Source: JAPPHA01 sp963662815
GTDB lineage: Bacteria; Pseudomonadota; Alphaproteobacteria; Rhodobacterales; Rhodobacteraceae
Direction of reading: 5' to 3'
Assembly (NCBI GenBank): GCA_963662815.2
Contig: CAXXWA010000005.1
Location: 1-64,000, forward strand
DNA length: 64,000 nt
In this document: positions 28,519 through 36,335 of the stretch, piece after piece
How positions within the stretch are numbered: position 1 is the first letter of the stretch
How the letters are laid out: every line of letters starts with the position of its first letter
The notes under the pieces: model-generated
Databases searched by the model: none
What the model saw: the letters and a program-made list of their open reading frames with translations, nothing else
Told to the model about the DNA's origin: nothing
Made by a program: the position numbers and the translations under genes

Positions 28519-28740
28519 GCTGCCGTTCCGTCAAGAGAATGCGTCTGGGCAATTTGGGTGTCTCCGTGTGTTGCGATGTTTGGGTGTCCGTAAGACCAAT
28601 GACGCCCGGACAGGCCGCAAGGCAGTTGAACATAGGCAGGGCAACGGCTTGCAGGATCGCGCAGTCGCTCCGTTGATCCCGGATGTGCCCGATCTGTTCT
28701 TCCTTAGGGTAATCCAGCGTACAAATCATGCGATGACGCC

Positions 28741-29124
28741 ACGAGGGGACTGAAACCCGGTCGTTAGCGTGTATTTCAACACGAATCTGGCCATTACCCT
28801 GACCAGCAGATCGCTACGATTTTGCTCCGACAGCCGCGCGAACCCCTCGCGATCCACAATCATCGCGCGATGCCGGCGCGCCGTTCTGCTGCCAAGCCCG
28901 CAGGCCTTGGCGTGCCTGGCGTCCGCTTCCGTCTGTTCAGCGACATGGCGCAGGACTTCGGACCCGATTTCGGCCCAGTCATCGAAGAATCGGGCGTGGA
29001 GCCGAAAGTGCGGCAACTGTACGGCACACCCCAGTCGGGAAGCGGTGGGTAGGCTGCGAACAAACAGCAGATCGTCAAATGACAGGCTCCAGGCCGCAGT
29101 GACAGACGGTGTGGAATTTTCCAT
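28741..29124 (-). pseudogene. Tn3-family transposase, N-terminal scrap
   Basis: From ATG 29124: AWSLSFDDLLFVRSLPTASR, LGCAVQLPHFRLHARFFDDW and EIGSEVLRHVAEQTEAD resemble the N-terminal DNA-binding domain of a different Tn3 transposase. It is cut at 28740, exactly at the outer edge of the 37-bp inverted repeat. The 22683-28740 unit therefore landed in an older Tn3-type transposase gene. Confidence 0.55.
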
Positions 29125-29165
29125 TGCATCCTCCCATGCAGAGGAAAGCTTCCTTGAACCCGCAC

Positions 29166-29189
29166 ACGGGCAGGTCAAGCACCCATTTG
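29166..29189. repeat. 24-bp direct repeat, left copy
   Basis: ACGGGCAGGTCAAGCACCC and five further bases recur exactly at 30434-30457. The two copies flank the decayed transposase at 29412-30433, so they may be a long target duplication. Confidence 0.6.
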
Positions 29190-29411
29190 AGCCTCTTGCA
29201 AAACCATTGGGTTGAGCGCCCGATGAACGGGGCCGGTTTCCCGGCGCGGCCGGAATCGCGAATCAAGCTGCCCGAATCCACGGACTTTCGCCACTGCCGC
29301 CGAACGGTTCGGAACAAAGAGCGAACATGCCGCGGCGCCCATGCTTCGCCGCTCGCCGGCCCCGCGGCGGCGGTTCGCAGGGGAGTGCCGTCCCGAAGGA
29401 CGGGGAGAGCG

Positions 29412-30433
29412 TCAGGAAGGGGCGGCGAGGCGCATGAACTGGTCGACCGTCAGCGCCAGAACCCCGAACATCAGGTGGCAAAGAACCTTCGCGTGTCCCC
29501 GGACGCGCACGTGGCGGGCCCCGAACTCGTCCTTCAGCCGGGCGTTGCTCCGCTCGACCCCCGAACGGATCCGGTAGCGGACGCTCTCGGGCATGGCGAG
29601 GCCGCACGCGCGCAGCGCCCGGGCCTCGCGCTTCAGGTCCTCCATCCCTGTCGCGGCGCGGGTTGACGTCGATGATCGGGACGTGGCAGGCGTTCGCTCG
29701 TCTCGCGGATCTCTGTCGCGTCATAGGCCGCGTCCATGAGGTCGTAGAGGTTGGTCACGCGTCCGGCGGTCATCGTCGCGAGGGGGATCGCCGCCGCTGT
29801 CGTGGACCGATGCCGAGGTCAGGATGGCGCTCACCGGCACGCCGCAGTCGGCCGTGTCGAGGTGCAGCTTGTAGCCTCTCCAGCTCGTCAAAGCCTTTGG
29901 CGTTCCTCTTCGCGCCGTGTCGCAGCCGCGCGGCACAGCATCTCCGGGAATGCCGCCCGACTGGCGCTCGAGGCGGCCGGGCTCCCTCTCCGCCTCCTCG
30001 CCCTTGCGGGGACGCCCGCGACTGCGCTTCGGCTTCTTCGCGGCCGCCGGCTTCGGCGCCGGCTTCTCCCGCCCCTCGATCGCCGTCGAGTCCCGCGAGA
30101 CGTGGCCGATCACAGGGCATCCTTCACCTCGGGCCTCGGAGAACTCGGCGAAGGCGCGCGAGAAGGTCGCCTCGCTCGGGATCGCGCCGACGCGCGGCCA
30201 GCCGCAGAGCCTGCGCAGCGTCGCGTGACCATGAGCCTGTCGATCAGGTCGCGGGTCGTCGGAAGATCCCAAATCGCCTTGGCGACGAAGGCCCGCGCCA
30301 GGGCCTGCCGGCTCCGCTGCGGCCGCCCGGGGCCGCTCCATTGACGAAGCGCTCGACCCCGGCTCGAGAGCCCGGACGAGTTTCCTGTGGTTTTGCCGAC
30401 CTCCTCGGAGCGCGGGGAAAAGTTCCTTCCTTG
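29412..30433 (-). pseudogene. IS1182/IS5-like transposase, several frameshifts
   Basis: Recognisable blocks in different frames are RLCGWPRVGAIPSEATFSRA, VIGHVSRDSTAIEGREK (Asp), GYKLHLDTADCGVPVSAILT (Asp), HVPIIDVNPRR and SGVERSNARLKDEFGARH (Glu) with GVLALTVDQFMRLAAPS at the end. At least three frame changes are needed. The left edge reads GAGCCTCTTGCAAAACC, a pattern I associate with ends of related elements. The 24-bp direct repeats at 29166-29189 and 30434-30457 bracket it. Confidence 0.7.
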
Positions 30434-30457
30434 ACGGGCAGGTCAAGCACCCATTTG
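30434..30457. repeat. 24-bp direct repeat, right copy
   Basis: Exact copy of 29166-29189, directly after the decayed IS1182/IS5-like transposase. Confidence 0.6.
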
Positions 30458-30487
30458 TTCACCTTGGGTTCGAGTGGCCCCACTTCC

Positions 30488-31071
30488 ACTCCGAAGTGCA
30501 ACACCGGCCATTTCCGGATGGCGATGCAAGTGTCATGATTCGCGCTTCTACCCATTGCCCTTGGCAGCGCGTCTCTGGCCGGTTCATCCGGTCCTCCGAC
30601 GCGCTTCCTCCGGAAAGCGCGGGCGGAAAATCTGTCAACAAATTCGGCTACACTCCGTGTCAATGGCGAATTGACTCTGGATCAACTTTTGACTATGTTG
30701 AAGAGGCAAGGTGATGATTCGCGCTTGGCCGCTCCGTGAAATCTAGGGCCATTGAAACTTAACTACTCCGAAGTGCAACACCGGCCATTTCCGGATGGCG
30801 ATGCTCGTGTTTTTCGTCGTCCCGTGTCATGATTCGCGCTTCTACCCATTGCCCTTGGCAGCGCGTCTCTGGCCGGTTCATCCGGTCCTTGTCCGACGCG
30901 CTTCCTCCGGAAAGCGCGGGCGGAAAATGTCGCTGTCAACAAATTCGGCTACACTCCGTGTCAATGCGCGAATTGACTCTGGATCAACTTTTGACTATGT
31001 TGAGTGTGAGAGGCAAGGTGATGATTCGCGCTTGGCCGCTCCGTGAAATCTAGGGCCATTGAAACTTAACT
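30488..31071. repeat. Tandem repeat: 277-bp and ~306-bp units differing only by indels
   Basis: Unit A (30488-30764) and unit B (30765-31071) both start ACTCCGAAGTGCAACACC, the inner part of the IS30-type right end, and end CCATTGAAACTTAACT. Aligned, they show no substitutions apart from the edges of the first gap. There are five gaps where B is longer, by about 17, 3, 4, 1 and 5 bases. Unit A is preceded by the full IS30-like end (30478-30505). No convincing gene is seen in either unit. Confidence 0.8.
30973..31001 (+). promoter_or_regulatory. Possible promoter upstream of the DUF4258 gene
   Basis: TTGACT (30973-30978), 17 bp, TATGTT (30996-31001), about 120 bp before the start at 31123. 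The same pair occurs in repeat unit A (30671-30676 and 30694-30699), so the tandem repeat duplicates the promoter-like site. Confidence 0.4.
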
Positions 31072-31122
31072 TTGGGAGAAGAACTATGTGGAAAAAGCTA
31101 AAGAACCGCCGGAGAAAACAGA

Positions 31123-31440
31123 ATGGCAAGGAAACTTCCTACTAATCGCAACAAGAGATTTTTAGAATTTGTCAGGAACAAGCCAGATTTCAGCGTCCAT
31201 ATCACGGAACATGCGAAAGAACGAATGGCAGAACGCCGCATCGAATTGCCTGCGATTCGGTATGTTCTGCGGCACGGAAAGCCCGTTCGCGTGGAAACCG
31301 ACATTCGCTCCGGGCTTGAGAAGCACCGGATTACCGGCCGAGATCCGGACGGCCGCTTGCTTGAGGTCGTCGTCAATCTGGAGGAAACGGATCAAGGCCG
31401 TGTCACCGTCATCACGGCGTTCCCTTCCGAAAGTGCTTAG
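31123..31440 (+). CDS. DUF4258 family protein, putative toxin of a TA pair
   Basis: 105 aa. The DUF4258 signature is visible as VHITEHAKERMAERRIELPA, IRYVLRHGKPVR, GLEKHRITGRDPDGRLLEVV and a final RVTVITAFPSESA. The family has a small RelE/BrnT-like fold and usually sits next to a helix-turn-helix gene, as here (32 bp upstream of it). The likely role is a type II toxin-like RNase, an inference from gene pairing. AGAATG overlaps the start region; a strong ribosome site is not evident. Confidence 0.7.
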   Translation: MARKLPTNRNKRFLEFVRNKPDFSVHITEHAKERMAERRIELPAIRYVLRHGKPVRVETDIRSGLEKHRITGRDPDGRLLEVVVNLEETDQGRVTVITAFPSESA

Positions 31441-31472
31441 GCTGGATACAAGCGGGGACGGAGCGACAACCA

Positions 31473-32051
31473 ATGAAAATGAAATGGAGGACAGGGCTCC
31501 GGGACCCCCCGATCGGCCTTGGCGCAATGGAGATGCATCTAAAACGAAAACATGACGCGACGATCGAGCTGGGAATCCCCTTGACCTTGATCGATACCGT
31601 CATCGAGCACGATGACGGCAGCGTCGAATTTCCCGCCCTTGACATGCTGCTGGCGACCGCTGCGGTGGCCCGCGTCCTTGATCCAATCAAACTCGTTGGC
31701 GCGGAACTTCGCTTCCTGCGCCATGTTTTGGGCTACACGGGAACCGCGTTTGCGGAAGCAATCGGACTCAGCGAAAAGACCGTGGTTTCCCGATGGGAGA
31801 ACGACAAAACACGAATTGGAAACTACACGGAAAAGGTGATCCGTCAGCTTATCTTGAACCTGCTTGGCGACCGCGCCCCTGGGATCGACATTGGGAAGAA
31901 TGCCATCCCTAGTATGCGGATCCTGATGCGCGAAGCCTCAGAAGAACCGATTCCTTTGGTCTTTCGCTTTGAGAAATGCGCATATCGGGATTGCCGCCAT
32001 CAAGTCCGGGATGCCATGCCGGAACAACTGTTTGTCAAGGAAATTGCATGA
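31473..32051 (+). CDS. Helix-turn-helix protein, putative antitoxin partner
   Basis: 192 aa. The central part ELRFLRHVLGYTGTAFAEAI, GLSEKTVVSRWENDKTRI is an XRE/YgiT-type helix-turn-helix, with IGNYTEKVIRQLILN after it. The N-terminal ~90 residues (IELGIPLTLIDTVIEHDDGS) have no zinc-binding Cys pairs as in MqsA. Genes with this layout commonly follow DUF4258 genes and are taken as antitoxin/repressor, which would bind the promoter region at 30973-31001. A later ATG at 31479 is also possible. Confidence 0.65.
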   Translation: MKMKWRTGLRDPPIGLGAMEMHLKRKHDATIELGIPLTLIDTVIEHDDGSVEFPALDMLLATAAVARVLDPIKLVGAELRFLRHVLGYTGTAFAEAIGLSEKTVVSRWENDKTRIGNYTEKVIRQLILNLLGDRAPGIDIGKNAIPSMRILMREASEEPIPLVFRFEKCAYRDCRHQVRDAMPEQLFVKEIA

Positions 32052-32116
32052 AACCCAGATTAGCAGAACTTGGAATCTAGCGCTACCGAGTATACACAAG
32101 TCTGCAAGGCAACGTG

Positions 32117-32530
32117 TCATTCGTGGGACCGCAGCGCGTGCCTCCGGCCGGCCCGGAACCCGGATTCATGGCCGATTTCGTGGCCCAGCGCGGCGCTCAT
32201 CAGCTGCGTCTGGCCGTGCCACATGATCTGGCTTCCCGGGTCCGAACGCCCTTCCTGTCCCGATATACGCCGAGACGCGCGACCAGGCGCATCACGGCGC
32301 CGAGCCGCTTCGGGGCCGTCAGGCCGTATTTCTCCGCGCAGTCGCGCAGGAAGCCCGGTTCGCCGTCGGCGAACATCAGCTGCGGCTCGCAGCCGGGCAC
32401 CTGGCGCCCGAGCAGAGTCATGACCATGATGCGTCAGGTGATGACGACGTTGATTGCGATGGCCTGCTGCAGCCGGTCGGTGGTGAGGAACAGCAGGAAC
32501 TGGGTTTCAGGGCTGAGCGGAACGGCAGAC
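32117..32530 (-). pseudogene. IS4-type transposase, C-terminal fragment
   Basis: Reads AIAINVVIT and IMVMTLLGRQVPGCEPQLMF, AEKYGLTAPKRLGAVMRLVA, and in a second frame SQIMWHGQTQLMSAALGHEI with a stop at 32117-32119. This is the C-terminal tail typical of one IS4-family branch (an IMWHG ending). One frameshift near 32240. The catalytic part is missing. Confidence 0.65.
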
Positions 32531-32553
32531 CGTCACAAGGGCTGATTTTTTTT

Positions 32554-32815
32554 TCAAAATTCCCACGCGGAAGCAGGGGTCTTGAGAGGTCTCAGCCTTC
32601 CCAACGTCACGCTTTCCGGCAGGATGATTTCGTAACGGCCCAGGAAGTTTACATGCTGCCAGAGAACGGGAGACAATCGGGCGACGTCCTTTGGGTCGAC
32701 GTCGAGGCCCTGCTCGCCCAGCCGTGCAAGCGCTTCCTGCATGTAGACGGCGTTCCAGTGCGTGACGGCATTGAGGCCTAAACGGCCCGAAGATACCATG
32801 AGCCTGCCTGGATTA
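32554..32815 (-). pseudogene. Tn3-family transposase, C-terminal fragment
   Basis: GRLGLNAVTHWNAVYMQ, GLDVDPKDVARLSPVLWQHV, NFLGRYEIILPES and LRPLKTP match the extreme C-terminus of Tn3 transposases. The stop is at 32554. Nothing upstream belongs to it; IS110-C starts within about 60 bp. Confidence 0.75.
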
Positions 32816-32868
32816 GCGCTTGCGGGCTGATTCGGCTGGAGGCAATAGATCAGGCATCAAGATATGGT

Positions 32869-32900
32869 GGCAAGGGGTCGTTCACCGGCAACCCCTTGCC
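32869..32900 (+). ncRNA. Hairpin in the leader of IS110-C, candidate part of its guide RNA
   Basis: GGCAAGGGGT pairs perfectly with ACCCCTTGCC across a 12-nt loop, 16 bp before the transposase start. In IS110-type elements the upstream end encodes the bridge RNA; here the leader available is short, since Tn3 debris begins at 32815. The hairpin could instead be a translation regulator or a chance stem. Confidence 0.35.
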
Positions 32901-32916
32901 GAATGAAAGGAGATCG

Positions 32917-34173
32917 ATGATGTCGAAAGACTTGAACGACGTGGCTCCCTCCAAGGGTGAAGTTAGCACGCTGTATGTGGCGGTGGAAGTCAGCGGGAAA
33001 TCCTGGGTTGTTGGGATCGGTGATCCGGAGGACCCCGGCAGGGTTGGCCTGCACAAACTGGATCCGGCCGACACGAAGGGTCTTGTTGCAAAGATCGGGA
33101 GGTCTTGTGCCCGTGCCGGTGATTTGTCTCGGGTGCTGCTGACTTGCGAGGCCGGATACGAAGGCTTCTGGCTGGCCCGCTGGTTGGCTGAGCATGCGCC
33201 GCAAATCGATGTTGTCATGTGTGATCCGGCGAGCCTCGAGGTGGTTCGCAAAAAGAAGAAAGCAAAGACGGACAAGATTGATGCCAGGCGGATGGTGCGG
33301 GCCCTGAGGGCATGGGATCAGGGCGAGGCCGAAGCGCTATCGGTCGTGCGGATCCCGACGGTTGAGGAGGAGGATGCCAAGCGCCTGCTTCGGCACCGGG
33401 AGCGTCTTGTGAAGGAGCGCACCAGTCTGGGCAACACGATTCATGGTTTGCTTAAACTGCACGGGATCCGGGAGCTGGATCCGAGAAGCCCGAAATTTGC
33501 GGCCGAGCTGGCCGGGGTGCGCACGGCTTTCGGCACGCCTTTACCTCCGGGTCTACGGGATGAGGTCGAGTCGACGCACGAAAGGCTCGTCAAGGTCATG
33601 GAGCAACTGGCGGATGTCGAGGAGAAGAAGGCCGCGCTGATCGCGGAGGCGGCAGTAGTGGTGCCATCACAGGATCCGTCTCATGAGGAGAGAGATCAGC
33701 CTGGCACAGAGGATGAGCGTGTTGGTTCGGCTGCCGCTTCCGGGCCGGATTTGCCGGGCGGTTCTGCGTTGCTGGTGAAATTGAAGGGGATCGGAGCGAA
33801 CGATGCTCTGCTTCTGCAGAACGAGGTGTTCTACCGGGACTTCAGGAACCGGCGGGAGCTCGCCGCCTGGGCGGGTCTCGTGCCGGTCCCGTGGGCGAGC
33901 GGTGATGTCGAGAATGACCAGGGCATCAGCAAGGCCGGCAATTCGATGGTACGCAAGCATCTGGTGCAGTTGGCGTGGCGTTGGCTGCGGTGGCAGCCCG
34001 ACAGCGAGATCTCGAAATGGTACCATAATTACTGTGCGCGCCGGCGTAACAAGCTCTTGCGCAAGCGGGCAATCGTTGCCGTGGCGCGCAAGCTGCTGAT
34101 CGCGCTGTGGAGATATGTCCTGATCGGCTTGGTGCCGACAGGTGCAGTGTTCGTCAAGGCGACGGTGTCGTAA
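32917..34173 (+). CDS. IS110-family transposase (lineage C)
   Basis: 418 aa from ATG 32917 with AAAGGAG at 32905-32911. It shows TLYVAVEVSGKSW (first acidic position as Glu, common in this branch), LTCEAGYEGFWLARWL, KTDKIDARRMVRALRAW (the DxxD pair), and the C-terminal LLVKLKGIGANDALLLQNEV, ELAAWAGLVPVPWASG and KAGNSMVRKHLVQLAWRWL. The frame is intact. Many relatives are multicopy. The extra C-terminal helices (RRNKLLRKRAIVAVARKL) are typical of this branch. Confidence 0.87.
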   Translation: MMSKDLNDVAPSKGEVSTLYVAVEVSGKSWVVGIGDPEDPGRVGLHKLDPADTKGLVAKIGRSCARAGDLSRVLLTCEAGYEGFWLARWLAEHAPQIDVVMCDPASLEVVRKKKKAKTDKIDARRMVRALRAWDQGEAEALSVVRIPTVEEEDAKRLLRHRERLVKERTSLGNTIHGLLKLHGIRELDPRSPKFAAELAGVRTAFGTPLPPGLRDEVESTHERLVKVMEQLADVEEKKAALIAEAAVVVPSQDPSHEERDQPGTEDERVGSAAASGPDLPGGSALLVKLKGIGANDALLLQNEVFYRDFRNRRELAAWAGLVPVPWASGDVENDQGISKAGNSMVRKHLVQLAWRWLRWQPDSEISKWYHNYCARRRNKLLRKRAIVAVARKLLIALWRYVLIGLVPTGAVFVKATVS

Positions 34174-34758
34174 CGTCATCTTTCGGAGACAGGGACACAG
34201 GCTGAGAAAAAAGGAGCTTTGAATCCGAGGCGGCTCGACGGGGCCGCGGAGGAACCGGGTGGACGTGTGATCGATATGCAGCAGGGTTTGCCATCAAGAT
34301 GGCACCGCCTCGAAGAAGGATCCCGTCCCCCGGAACGTCGCAACCACAGGATGTGGAATTAGGGTCACGCGACCGGCACGGGCTGGTCAACCGAACCGGA
34401 TAAGAGTTGAGCACGCCGTTGAGCTTGCTGCCGAAATGACGTTCCACCCGGATTGCCTTCGCTTGCTCCTGATGACCGCTGAGAAGCTCTTTGAAAAGCT
34501 CCTTGTCCGCAAGCGGACGACCCTACGCCGGGTTTCCTGGCCAAACGTCGGCGAGACGGGCCAGTCTCATCAACCGCTCCACTAAATCGGGAGATGCGAA
34601 TGCTTCAGGAAATGTGAGGCCAGATTCAGGGCTTGCAGAGAAAGCTCATAAGAGCTGCATATTTGGACATCTTGCAGAACAGAACGCGTACAAACGAGGC
34701 GTTGACGCTGGCCTGCCGCTGATCTGTGATCCGGCATTCTTGCCTTGGGGAGACGCGC
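34174..34758. other. Stretch without a recognisable intact gene
   Basis: About 585 bp between the IS110-C transposase and a Tn3 fragment. The minus strand has short coding-like pieces (ADKELFKELLSGHQEQAKAI, VERHFGSKLNGVLNS near 34400-34520) interrupted by a stop. I do not recognise a family. Part of it is presumably the downstream end of IS110-C. No RNA gene or repeat was seen. Confidence 0.4.
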
Positions 34759-35210
34759 ATGCCTGATCGATCCTTTATGGAATTCTGGAGCCTCGATTTC
34801 GACGACGCAGGGTTCGTTGAGGGCTTCAATCTCGACAGCCGGATCCGGGTTGCCTTCCAGCTCCGGTTTTTCCGGACCCATGGGCGTTTCCCTTCCCGTG
34901 GAGACGATCCCTGCCGCGAAGGCGTGCAATATTTGGGCCAGCAACTGGACGTGACCGTTCCGCCTTGCGCACGTGGATCCTCGAAAGCTGCCGGGGTTCG
35001 TGTCCGACCGTGGAGGAACAGGTTGCATCCGGACATGCATGGTGCCTCGCCAATTCCGTCCATGTCCCTAGACCCGGAGGTAAAGGCGGACAAGATCATG
35101 GAGCGGCTGGTCCGTGGCGCACGGCACGACTTACTTGAAGGGTTCCTGACGTCCATTGTCCGGTGTCTCCCGACAGGAACGCGAACGAAACTGGACGAAA
35201 GCCTCTCGGA
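34759..35210 (+). pseudogene. Tn3-family transposase fragment
   Basis: MPDRSFMEFWSLDFDDAGFV, RIRVAFQLRFFRTHGRFPSR and REGVQYLGQQLDV are the N-terminal domain of a Tn3 transposase. After a gap, KADKIMERLVRGARHDLLEG and FLTSIVRCLPTGTRTKLDES continue it. The frame then loses homology before 35230. The following ~290 bp up to the hsdM remnant hold no recognisable gene. Confidence 0.6.
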
Positions 35211-35501
35211 GCCGAGAGGTCCTGTATGCAGCTTCGGTCCGTTTATGCCTGTTTCGCAACGAGCCCTTATTTTGGCCAAACGCTTTCAGCGGCCGCAACA
35301 GGCGGTGCAGCGACCACTCTCGGCATTCACCCCAATCCGGACCGGGTCGCCCATCAGTGAGCTCTCCCGGCACAGCAAATCGAAGACAACGCTCGACCAG
35401 CACGGAGGGCGAGCCCCTTGCTTGCTTCCTTGTTGGGGTATTGCCCACCGCGCAGTCCTCGTCCAAAAGATCGACGGCACGAAGCAAAGGGCAATCACCT
35501 G

Positions 35502-35675
35502 TTGAGCAAGAGCGAATTCAAATGCATCGCGAACTGGATCCGGGGCATCGCCGAAGACATGCCGCGATATATCCATGTTCGCGGCAAGAACCGTGACGTG
35601 GTCCCGCCGATGACCGTGCCGCACCGAAATGGCGTGGTGCTGGAGGACGGCCGGCAGACCGAGATGGCGGGCTGA
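35502..35675 (+). pseudogene. hsdM: Type I restriction methyltransferase (HsdM), N-terminal remnant
   Basis: From TTG 35502: LSKSEFKCIANWIRGIAEDM, YIHVRGKNRDVVPPMTVPHR and GVVLEDGRQTEMAG. This is a decayed version of the HsdM start, where relatives read FIWGIADDVLRD-YVRGKYRDVILPMTVLRRLDAVLE. It stops with TGA at 35673-35675, 2 bp before darT. Type I restriction loci often carry toxin-antitoxin or other defence genes between hsd genes, so this scrap suggests where the DarTG pair came from. Confidence 0.55.
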
Positions 35676-35677
35676 AC

Positions 35678-36316
35678 ATGGCACCGCCTGCCAAGCCGAA
35701 AATCTACCACATCGTCCATGTGGACAGACTGAGCTCGATCATCGCGGACGGTTGCCTCTGGTCCGATGCGACGATGCAGAGTCGCGCACGCCCAGGAACG
35801 GTCATCGGAATGAGCAAGATCAAGCAGCGGCGGCTGACCATTCCGATCAAGTGCAGGCCTGGCCTCAAGGTAGGCGACTGCGTGCCCTTCTATTTCTGTG
35901 CGCGCTCCGTCATGCTCTACATGATCCACATGGCCAATCATCCCGATCTCGATTACCGCGGTGGTCAGAACCCCATCGTGCATTTTGAGGCCGACCTCCG
36001 CGAGACGGTGGAATGGGCAGACCAGAACGATCGGCGATGGGCCTTCACCCTGTCCAATGCCGGTTCCGGCTATTTCGGGGACAGGTGCGATCTGGCGCAG
36101 CTGAATGAGATTGAATGGGACGCCGTTCACGCAGCGGATTGGCGCGGCTGCAAGGAAGGCAAGCAGGCAGAGTTCCTCGTCGAGAAATCGTTCCCGTGGA
36201 CTCTGATCCGCCACGTCGGTGTGCGGAACGTCGAGACTCGGGACAGAGCCGCGGATGCAATTCGGACGGCTGATCATCGTCCTGCTGTCACGATTCAACC
36301 GAAATGGTATTATTGA
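35678..36316 (+). CDS. darT: DarT-family DNA ADP-ribosyltransferase toxin
   Basis: 212 aa (DUF4433). The NAD-binding start is KIYHIVHVDRLSSIIADGCLW, followed by GMSKIKQRRLTIPIKCRPGL, GDCVPFYFCARSVMLYMIHM and, near the C-terminus, GCKEGKQAEFLVEKSFPWTL, which carries the expected catalytic Glu in AEFLV. DarT toxins transfer ADP-ribose to thymidine or guanosine in single-stranded DNA, blocking replication, and act in phage defence. The macrodomain partner follows after 19 bp. Length and all key blocks are normal, so it is probably functional. Confidence 0.9.
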   Translation: MAPPAKPKIYHIVHVDRLSSIIADGCLWSDATMQSRARPGTVIGMSKIKQRRLTIPIKCRPGLKVGDCVPFYFCARSVMLYMIHMANHPDLDYRGGQNPIVHFEADLRETVEWADQNDRRWAFTLSNAGSGYFGDRCDLAQLNEIEWDAVHAADWRGCKEGKQAEFLVEKSFPWTLIRHVGVRNVETRDRAADAIRTADHRPAVTIQPKWYY

Positions 36317-36335
36317 TGACAGGGAGACGGCACCG

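Larger units (their letters stand above)
22683..28740. mobile_element. Tn3-type unit bounded by a perfect 37-bp inverted repeat
   Basis: GGCGTCATCGCATGATTTG and 18 further bases at 22683-22719 match the complement of 28704-28740 without a mismatch. A ~38-bp terminal repeat is the Tn3-family hallmark. Inside are a passenger pseudogene, a serine resolvase, the N-terminal part of one transposase and a complete but nonsense-mutated second transposase on the other strand. So this unit is itself a fusion of at least two Tn3 elements. No 5-bp target duplication is visible (TGACA left, ACGAG right). Confidence 0.65.

Noticed and set aside
22678..28745. 5-bp target duplication for the 22683-28740 unit
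   Set aside because: The flanks read TGACA and ACGAG, with no match, so the unit cannot be shown to be a simple insertion.
30488..31071. Tandem repeat considered as a CRISPR array
   Set aside because: Only two units of ~300 bp with no spacers and no cas genes. No CRISPR array was seen anywhere in the window.
34400..34560. Minus-strand frame ADKELFKELLSG... as a gene
   Set aside because: It is interrupted by a stop, short, and not recognised; not reported as a gene.
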